From positions 13,311,717 through 13,375,716 of the forward strand of contig NC_071330.1 of NCBI RefSeq assembly GCF_010183535.1: DNA of 64,000 nt, read 5' to 3'. The position numbers were made by a program, and so were the translations under genes. Positions 57,534 through 64,000 of this stretch are shown piece by piece. The stretch's first letter is position 1, and each line of letters begins with the position of its first letter. The notes beneath the pieces are model-generated. The model was not told where the DNA came from and made no database searches. It saw only the letters and a list, made by a program, of their open reading frames with translations. Source of the DNA: Caenorhabditis remanei. Its lineage: Eukaryota; Nematoda; Chromadorea; Rhabditida; Rhabditidae.

Positions 57534-57616
57534 GCGCCGCAGGCGCTGTAACACCCAGACGGGTGATGTAGAGAAGGAGGTTGAGCAGCCGTTAGGCTGC
57601 GTTAACCGACTGGTTA
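57534..57616. other. Four consecutive perfect hairpins
   Basis: GCGCC-GCA-GGCGC (57534-57546), CACCC-AGAC-GGGTG-type (57552-57565), GCAGCC-GTTA-GGCTGC (57585-57600) and TAACC-GACT-GGTTA (57603-57616). They are GC-rich against an AT-rich background and lie about 110 bp past the broken helicase frame on its 3' side. They may be a Helitron 3' end or another DNA-processing signal. Confidence 0.7.
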
Positions 57617-57723
57617 TAGAATATTTAGGCTCGCCAATCTCGTTGTCCGCCTTCGCATAGTTTCCAACTCTTGCTTGGCCGCTGAACAGGCGCGGTACAC
57701 CACACTTCCGACTTGGGTGATCC

Positions 57724-59045
57724 TCACACTTCGCAACGATCGGGCAGAGCAGGGTAGAAGTTTTCGGATCGCTCCATATGCTCCGATAACATCACGACGC
57801 CATCGAACGTCATTCCCTGTGATTTATTGACCGTTATCACTTCAGCCATAGCCACTGGGAATTGAAACCATATATCACCCGATCCATTGGCTCTCTTGAA
57901 GGGTAAGTGGGTGATCTTCACCACACGACCATTGTCGAGCCTGAAATTCAAGTTATTAAAAATTTCAGAACCAGTATTCAAATATTGTTACCTTTTCATT
58001 TCAATAAACTCAGCGGTGACACTGATCAATGTACCTACCAATCCATTCACGCATTTATTGGGCATGATGACGGCCGGGTGCTCAACGGCGCAATTTCAAC
58101 AACTTTCTTGGAGTGCTCAACAATCTGAAAAGTTTACCGTGTAATAAAAGAAAGTATTTCATTTTGATTCACATACCCAGGTGTTGAGCTCCTTCACTTG
58201 CTCGGTGTTAGGGGCCAACACGATAAAGTCTCCAGCTGGGTTTTCGTGGCAAAGCCAGCGCAACTCTCTGAAGATGTCTGCTGGACCATCACCATCCATG
58301 GAGCAGTGGTTGACCAAGTAGTCAACCAATTTCTCCGTCTTCTCTCTTTGGCGTATAGCCGCGAGCACACTGGCATCGTCAGAGGACTTAGCTCTGACAT
58401 GTTCAGTGAGCTCGGTGAGCTCAAACAAATCCCATAGATAGTAGGGGGATTTTGGTGTAACTACCTGGCGAATCACGTTATACTCTTGCGGGATACCTAA
58501 GCGAATGCTGGAACTTCAACACCCCTGAATTTAAAAATTACCTTTGAAGGTGTATTCCTGTTTCCCACCTTTGACCGTTGGCACTGGTGGAAATTGTAAA
58601 AGGTCCCCAAAAACCACGATGGAGACACCACCAAAAACTTCATCCGTCTCGAATGCCTCCTGGAGACGCTGGTCCAGTTGCGCAATCAACGTCGCCGTGG
58701 CGAGGCTGATTTCGTCAATGATGAGGACCTTCAAATGTTGAAGCGCCTTTTTCATGACGGCAATCTAGACGGCGTTCATCCGTGTGAACGGCTTTTGCCA
58801 CGGCTTAAATTTAATTAGAAATTTACAGAGTCACACTACGGTTCAAAGTTGCATACCATCAGCTTCAGAAGGAAGTGAAGCGTCACCCCACCGACGAGAA
58901 GAGCCGCACACGCAGTTGGTGCAGCGATAACACAGGCTTCTCGACGCATGTAGAAGCGGCGTACGAAGAAGTCCGCGTACTTCTTCAACACCACCGACTT
59001 TCCAGTCGCCGCCGGTCCCCCAACCTTCACGAAGAACTGTCTTCC
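57724..59045 (-). pseudogene. PIF1-like (Helitron-type) helicase, broken
   Basis: Exons 59045-58857 (GRQFFVKVGGPAATGKSVVL: Walker A), 58803-58542 (VLIIDEIS: Walker B; VVFGDLLQFPPV), 58496-58177 (IRQVVTPKSPYYLWDLFEL; DFIVLAPNTEQV), 58124-57992 (AVIMPNKCVNGLVGTL) and 57940-57724 (PVAMAEVITVNKSQGMTFD: the C-terminal PIF1 motif). GT-AG sites fit. Lesions: a TAG at 58767-58765 in exon 2, and exon 4 is one base out of phase with its neighbours. The final motif is also frame-broken. PIF1 helicases unwind DNA; this type is typical of Helitron Rep/Hel proteins, but no Rep domain was found upstream. A partial duplicate of exon 2 lies at 59140-59228. Confidence 0.8.
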
Positions 59046-59139
59046 CTGAAAACCGTGAGTTGTTTCTCGATTTGAAGAAAATTGATGAAGAAGGGGCAGA
59101 ATTTATTTATTTATTTTTATTTTTTTCAAAAAAAAATGA

Positions 59140-59228
59140 AGCCCCTTCTTCATGACGGCAATCTGCACTGCCGTCATCCGCGTTGATGGCTTTTGGTATG
59201 GCTTAAAATTAATTAGAAATTTACAGAG
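59140..59228 (-). pseudogene. Partial duplicate of PIF1-like exon 2
   Basis: Minus-strand reading after TTTAAG is PYQKPSTRMTAVQIAVMKKG, aligned to the start of exon 2 at 58803 with the same preceding intron sequence (TCTGTAAATTTCTAATTAA). This copy has CAG where the other has the TAG stop, so it preserves the ancestral codon. It ends in an A-rich run. Confidence 0.7.
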
Positions 59229-59763
59229 TCAAATTTTTTCTGGCTATAAAACGAATACACTTTTCAAAAACAGTCTAAAAATGTAATTTCAAAATGATGG
59301 TTTGAAGAAAAACTCTAGACATTTTTATTTGGTACGTGTTTCGACTGATTTGGAGCAATTTTTGAAGAGTTATCAACTCCAATAGAAAAATAAAGTTTTT
59401 TTTGGAATATTCAAATCACGATCAGGAAAAATTGATTATCGAAAAAATCAGTAACGGAAATACTTCAAAACTTTAAAATATTGCTGTTTGTTTGTGAAAA
59501 AGTCCAGTTTTTTACAAAAAATGTAAAATTCAATCAAAAAATGAATTTATATGGTGATTTAAGCACTTTTGCTCTGAAATTGCAAGAAATTTCGAAAACA
59601 TTTCGTTCAAACAATTAGAACTAACCATAAACTTGGCATCCTTCGAATAAATATAAGTATCAGAATTCAATAAAAAGCAGTGTGTACAGGGAGAGGGCCC
59701 TAACATCAGCCCAACGAAAAACGGAAATGACGAGTCGAGAGAAGAATTTCAAAGTTTGGAGAG

Positions 59764-59766
<3 letters not shown>
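59229..59766. other. Intergenic, no gene; includes dispersed repeat copy 2
   Basis: 59640-59760 is the partner of 54840-54960. The rest is AT-rich without recognised features. Confidence 0.4.

Positions 59767-59803
<37 letters not shown>
59767..59803 (+). repeat. (AG)n microsatellite
   Basis: About 17 uninterrupted AG dinucleotides. Confidence 0.95.
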
Positions 59804-59806
<3 letters not shown>

Positions 59807-59987
59807 CGGAATGTGTCAAAGAAGATGAGTAATGAAGAAGCGGATGGAGTTGATGACAAACAGTACACGAACAATAGAAGACGACTGAACAAAGAGAAAT
59901 TCAAATGTGTATGGGAAGTGGGATGGTCAAGTCTTTTCGAAAATGGGGAAAATGGTTATCAGCAGGACAGTACTGGTCAAAGGGTTA

Positions 59988-60457
59988 TACAGTACCGCCC
60001 AAAAGGTTATCAACTTTGGCTGTTTTCAGTTGAAAATGACCAACTTTGAGAGTGTGTCATGGTAATATTTATTGTCCCATCAAGCAGATTTTTAATGAAT
60101 TTTAATGATTTTTAATACAGAACAAAGGTAGATCTTCATTTTTGTAGTTAATAACTTTTTTGTACGGACACTCCCTAGAGAGTTACATATTGGCAAAGTA
60201 ATGTATCCCTTAAATCGACCCATTTCACTGTAAAAATAGTGCGATTTTTGAGATGTCGTCTTAAAATGACCATAACTCTCTAGGGAGTGCTCGTACAAAA
60301 AAGTAGTCAACTACAAAAATGAAGATCTACCTTTGTTCTGTATAGTTCATTAAAAATCTGCTTGATAGGACAATAAATATTACCATGACACACACTCAAA
60401 GTTGGTCATTTTCAACTGAAAACAGCCAAAGTTGATAACCTTTTGGGCGGTACTGTA
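59988..60457 (-). mobile_element. CAGTACCGCCCAAAAGG palindromic MITE, copy 2
   Basis: TACAGTACCGCCC... to GGGCGGTACTGTA, flanked by TA. The centre is the reverse complement of the 50165 copy with only a handful of differences (a short ATTTTAATGATTTTTAAT expansion on the left). Confidence 0.9.
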
Positions 60458-60790
60458 GACTTTGGCGGTTTTCAGTTGAAAATGTTCTGTTCAAAATTTA
60501 AGAGGGTGTTACGGTATCATTGATTGTTCCACCAAGTCAGTTTTTTAAGTATCATATAGATCAAAAGTAGAGCTCCATTTTTGCAATTGACAATTTTTTT
60601 GTACGGACACTCCCTAGAGTCATTTTTTGTATGGACACTCCCTAGAGAGCTTTCCTAGTAGTGTCCCTACAAAAAATGGTCAACTACAAAAGTTAAGGTC
60701 TATTTTTGATATGCCGAACGCATACAAAATAAACTTTGTCGGACAATCAGGTGACACCGGATTACACTATCAAAGTTGGTCATTTTCAAA
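60458..60790 (+). mobile_element. Chimeric palindromic MITE
   Basis: The left half resembles the GGACACTCCCTAGAG family; the right half (AGTGTCCCTACAAAAAATGG, TCGGACAATCAGGTGACACC) is the 50809 subfamily. The GGACACTCCCTAGAG word occurs twice in tandem at the junction (60605-60650). Confidence 0.7.
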
Positions 60791-61290
60791 ACTAAAAAAT
60801 TGAATATTGCAGTCGATATTATTTAACGTGTTTTGTTACAGAAATTTAATCAGGATAATAATATTATTGATTTCTTGCTTATCACACACACAAAAAAATA
60901 AAAGAAACATACGCATGTCCAATTTGAAAACTTTTGGCCGAAAAAACCGAAAAATTGAAAAATGTCAAGAAAACTGTCTGAAAAAATCAGTTTATCGGAG
61001 GCAAAAATCTTGAATTTGTATGAAATCTATGAGTATTTCAGCACAAAATTAGAAACAAGATTAAAATTTTTCTCAAAGCCCTATGTCCAGAACACCGTTT
61101 CAAGTCACATTGAGTTTTATTTATATAATATACACCAGATCTTAGAATTTTTTTCCCAATTCAGAACACATGATAATCTGTCGATATCAATTTTCTCTCT
61201 CATCGTCACTCTTCAGATCAAACCACCGGATTTTGCTTTTACCTGCCACTCCCTCGCATATCTACCGCCCCCACCCTATTGCTCGTAGCG
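60791..61290. other. Intergenic, no gene seen
   Basis: AT-rich with CT-rich end. Short frames here have no supporting splice sites or domains. Confidence 0.35.
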
Positions 61291-61370
61291 CTCCCCGGTG
61301 GCGCAGTCGGTTACGCGGCTGTCTGTTGTTCATGAGGTCGCTGGTTCGACTTTTGGTGGTGGCGGCCAAA
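61291..61370 (+). other. tRNA-derived (SINE-head-like) sequence
   Basis: GGTGGCGCAGTCGGTTACGC is a clear A-box region with a D-arm (GCGC...GCGC-like), and GCTGGTTCGACTT 44 bases on is a B-box (GGTTCGACT). The acceptor and T stems do not pair fully, so it is not a functional tRNA gene. It begins the palindrome-rich interval that follows. Confidence 0.6.
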
Positions 61371-61386
61371 AAATGAATTGGCGCAA

Positions 61387-62833
61387 AAACGAATAGTATT
61401 CGTTTGTTCCGGGAACAAATTAGAGCTGAGCTCCAAAGTTTCATCCGGGATGAAAATGAATCCGATTAGTAATCGGATTATACCAATGGTATAAAATCTG
61501 AAAAATTGAATTCTGAATGAAGAATCACTGGCCGGTTTACCAGTGGTAAACGTGCTTGTTCCGGGAACAAATGTTCCTTTCAGACTACAGTAGGAGTTTG
61601 ACTGTCAGTCAGATTTGATCCGGAACCAAATTATAGATGAAATTGCATCCGATTAGTAATCGGATGGTATAAAATCTGAAAAATTGAAATTACACATTGT
61701 GTAAATTCAAAAAACTGTGTTAGAATTGAAGTTGGCCGCATTGTCGCGTCGAGACCCAAGTACCGTAACCTTGAAAATACGGGCTTGTTGGCCTAAAACA
61801 GGAACCAATCATTCATTACTACTCATTCATTTCATTTCTCACTTCTTCTCCGCTTGTTCTCCATTTGATTTGTGATTTATTTAGAGCTCAGCTCTAAACT
61901 TTCTCGGGGTCGGTTTACCAGTGGTAAATGTTCCTATTCTGCCTGGTTACGGTATTTGTGGTCGCATTTTACCTTCGAGACCCAAAGTACAGTAATCCAA
62001 GAAAATACAAGAATACTGGCCTAAAATGGTCATCAACCAGTTACTTTTCATCAGTTTTTCATTTATTCTTTTGTCGTTTTCAACTATTTTTCCTTAGTCA
62101 TACTTAACTCAGCTTCACTTTAGAGCTGCGCTCGGAAGTTTCATCTGAGATGAAATTGCATCCGATTAGTAATCGGATTACGCTAAAGCCAAAAAACTGA
62201 TCAATTGAATTTGCACATTGTGTAAATTCAAAAAAGAGCGTTCATTTTTGGAGAAAAGTGTACTGCACAATATGTAAACCATTAAACTAACATTCCTGAA
62301 AAATCGTTGGCAACGATGTTTGCTTTGGTCGCATTTTCGCTTCGAGACCCAACTACAGTAACTAGAGTAATCTCAAAAGGATTGGCCTAAAAGTGTGTTC
62401 TATCAGTCATTCTATTTTTTCCATCCTCCCCTTTAGATTTCGCATTTTTGGTATTGCAAAAGTTTTTATGTGCACTTCAAGTTTCAACGAATTTGTGCAA
62501 AACGAATAGTATTCGTTTTACCCAAAAACGCTGCAGTATTCCTATGGTAGCATTTTCGTTTTGAGACCCAACTACAGTAAACCAAAACATTACTGAAAAA
62601 TCGTTGGCAACGATTTTTGCTGTAATATTCCTTTGGTCGCATTTTCGCTTCAAAACCCAACTACAGTAATCCGCAAATACATTATTTCATGAAACTTCAA
62701 AAATACTGGCCTAAATTCACCACGAATCCATTCCTTTTCATTTTCATCATTCGCTTTTTTGTTTTTTTTTTCAACCTAGCGCGACGCACGCAATCTCTTC
62801 CACCTTTTTGTTATCCGATTAGTAATCGAATTG
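61387..62833. other. Palindrome cassette region with repeated TCGAGACCC motif
   Basis: Short perfect palindromes recur: ATCCGATTAGTAATCGGAT (61460, 61647, 62160, and one imperfect at 62813), AAACGAATAGTATTCGTTT (61387, 62499), TTGTTCCGGGAACAA (61404, 61556), TTTACCAGTGGTAAA (61536, 61915), ATCGTTGGCAACGAT (62303, 62600), TTTCATCCGGGATGAAA and TTTCATCTGAGATGAAA (61439, 62139), and CACATTGTG before TAAATTC twice. Interleaved are five copies of a longer motif, CATTTTCGCTTCGAGACCC then CTACAGTAA and later TGGCCTAAA (from 61742, 61958, 62327, 62546, 62633). No coding potential. It lies directly upstream of the gene at 62865. Confidence 0.85.
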
Positions 62834-62864
62834 TCTTTTCCAGGTAATCTGCTAACTCATCGCA

Positions 62865-64000
62865 ATGTCTTCTATCGTGAACACTCCAAGAGAAAAAACT
62901 GGACTCCTGGAGACCTCCCACGAGAACATCATCCAAAAAGTGGTCGGTGAGATTCTGGAAACCGTGGAAATCATGGAACGTCTTCTGTCGGATGTGGAGA
63001 GCAGTTTGGATGCTCCAGATGTAGTTGAAATGGTCGTCGAAGCACCAGAGGCTTCACCAAACGTTGTCAACGTCATCAATGCATCGGAAACTGTTGCTGA
63101 GCCTCCAATCGAGAATCCAGCAGAAGACATCGAGGTAAAACTTTATGCTCCAAGAGATTCTGAATTTCAAAACATCTATTTTCAGATTCTTGATGTCCAG
63201 TCTCCAGAATCTTCCACTGTCGTGACAATTCATTTCAATCATTCTCCAGAAGTCATCAACGTCTCTGTTGTCGTCACCGGGTCTTCTGATGATTCTTCTG
63301 AAGTTGTCGCTGAGAATTCATCTGACGTCTCCAACTCCAGCAACCCCGTTGATGAGACTTCAGATGAAAACCATCAGGCGGAAGTCGGTAACAACGCGCT
63401 AAGGGAGATGACAAACCTTTTTAATGTGTCTGGAGCGTCGTCCAAGAAGTTAGACAGTGGCCCGCCAGCAAAGAAGCAGAAGATCGACATGCCACTTCAG
63501 ACATCTACATCAGAAGATTCTGATTCTGACGACAGCACTCAGAATGCGGTAGGCTTATTATCTATTTTTCTTTGCAGTTTTCCAAATTTTCGAATTTCAG
63601 ATGGCACCCACATCATCAACTCTCTCAGAAGCTCTGCTTCGAATCACCGATAGCGCAATGCCTCCGAGTATGCTGAAACATCGGGATGATGGTGTCTATA
63701 AGCATTGTCTTGTCATTGGAAAAAAGATTCAAGAGGAGCATTCCGAAGAGCAAATCGAGATGCTTATTCAAAATCCTCGACAGAGAACTGCACTCTATAG
63801 AAGATACTACGAGAACGGCTGGCTCCATGAGCCCAGCAAGAGCCGTATGGAACAGCTCCCGATCTACGCGGCTCTCATGGCTTCACTGACCAAATCCGCT
63901 TTCATGGATGGCCTTCAACGTGACAAGATGTGCACTGGCAATGACATCCATGTCAAGATTTTCGAGGCTTCTAGAATCAAGGATGCGGAGGTGGCTGAGC
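62865..64000 (+). CDS. Acidic, probably nuclear protein, 5' part
   Basis: Exons 62865-63134, 63186-63548 and 63601 to beyond the window join in phase 0 (introns of 51 and 52 bp, both ending TTTCAG). Residues 1-211 are low-complexity, rich in Ser, Asp, Glu and Val, with a likely nuclear localisation signal PPAKKQKID near 190. Exon 3 starts a different, folded-looking region: MLKHRDDGVYKHCLVIGKK, NPRQRTALYRRYYENGW, and FMDGLQRDKMCTGNDIHVK. It is fully open for 133 codons. The family is not recognised. A TTTTCCAG acceptor 22 bases before the ATG supports the start and possible trans-splicing. The first intron is itself open and a multiple of three, so retained forms would stay in frame. Confidence 0.8.

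Noticed and set aside
57534..57546. Definite Helitron 3' terminus
   Set aside because: A hairpin is present, but the following bases (TTCTTAG on the minus strand) do not match a CTRR end and no 5' TC end or Rep domain was found.
59756..60049. 97-aa frame starting MERKKKRERERE
   Set aside because: Driven by an (AG)n microsatellite and running into a MITE.

Overview
The window looks like an AT-rich chromosome arm or repeat-rich contig of a Caenorhabditis-type nematode. Introns are short and end in TTTCAG or TTTCCAG, and two small genes have such an acceptor one base before their ATG, as trans-spliced genes do. BEL/Pao retroelements, hAT- and mariner-like MITEs and long palindromes are everywhere. 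No bacterial features, rRNA or intact tRNA gene were seen. The species cannot be named from sequence alone.

Layout. 1-1.6 kb: a four-exon gene for a Gag-like zinc-knuckle protein. 2.5-10.6 kb: a nearly intact BEL/Pao retrotransposon (two gag frames, one 1573-codon pol frame, polypurine tract, start of a 3' LTR); no matching 5' LTR was found. 11.4-19 kb: a nine-exon RING-finger gene on the minus strand (17797-13425) and a decayed plus-strand paralogue (12349-13157) with a hAT-like MITE inside an exon. Several GGCC-rich palindromic elements lie around and inside these genes. 19-29 kb: palindromic MITEs, LTR-like fragments and two small paralogous minus-strand genes (22831-23133 and 25241-25531). 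29.6-34.4 kb: a broken hAT-transposase gene carrying a TA-flanked MITE, a hAT MITE with perfect 8-bp target duplications, a 787-bp palindrome and a broken Kelch gene.

34.55-48.18 kb is a satellite array: a 41-bp AT-rich unit in perhaps 200 copies, interrupted by 21 copies of a ~180-bp module. Read on the minus strand, the module resembles a tRNA-type RNA polymerase III promoter (A-box-like plus near-consensus B-box). Modules are spaced 264 + n x 41 bp.

48.2-60.8 kb: MITEs (including two near-identical copies in opposite orientation), solo-LTR and BEL/Pao reverse-transcriptase fragments, a broken PIF1-like helicase gene, and a row of four short hairpins. 61.3-62.8 kb: a tRNA-derived head followed by a 1.4-kb interval built from a small vocabulary of perfect short palindromes and five copies of a TCGAGACCC...GGCCTAAA motif; a related motif opens the window upstream of the Gag-like gene. 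62865-64000: the 5' part of a three-exon gene for an acidic, probably nuclear protein, running off the end.

There is no operon-like cooperation between genes. The window's logic is that of mobile DNA invading gene-poor sequence: MITE insertions can be dated relative to genes because removing them restores reading frames, and the satellite shows module-plus-unit growth. Gene models come from reading splice sites and phases by eye; coordinates span first to last coding base including introns.
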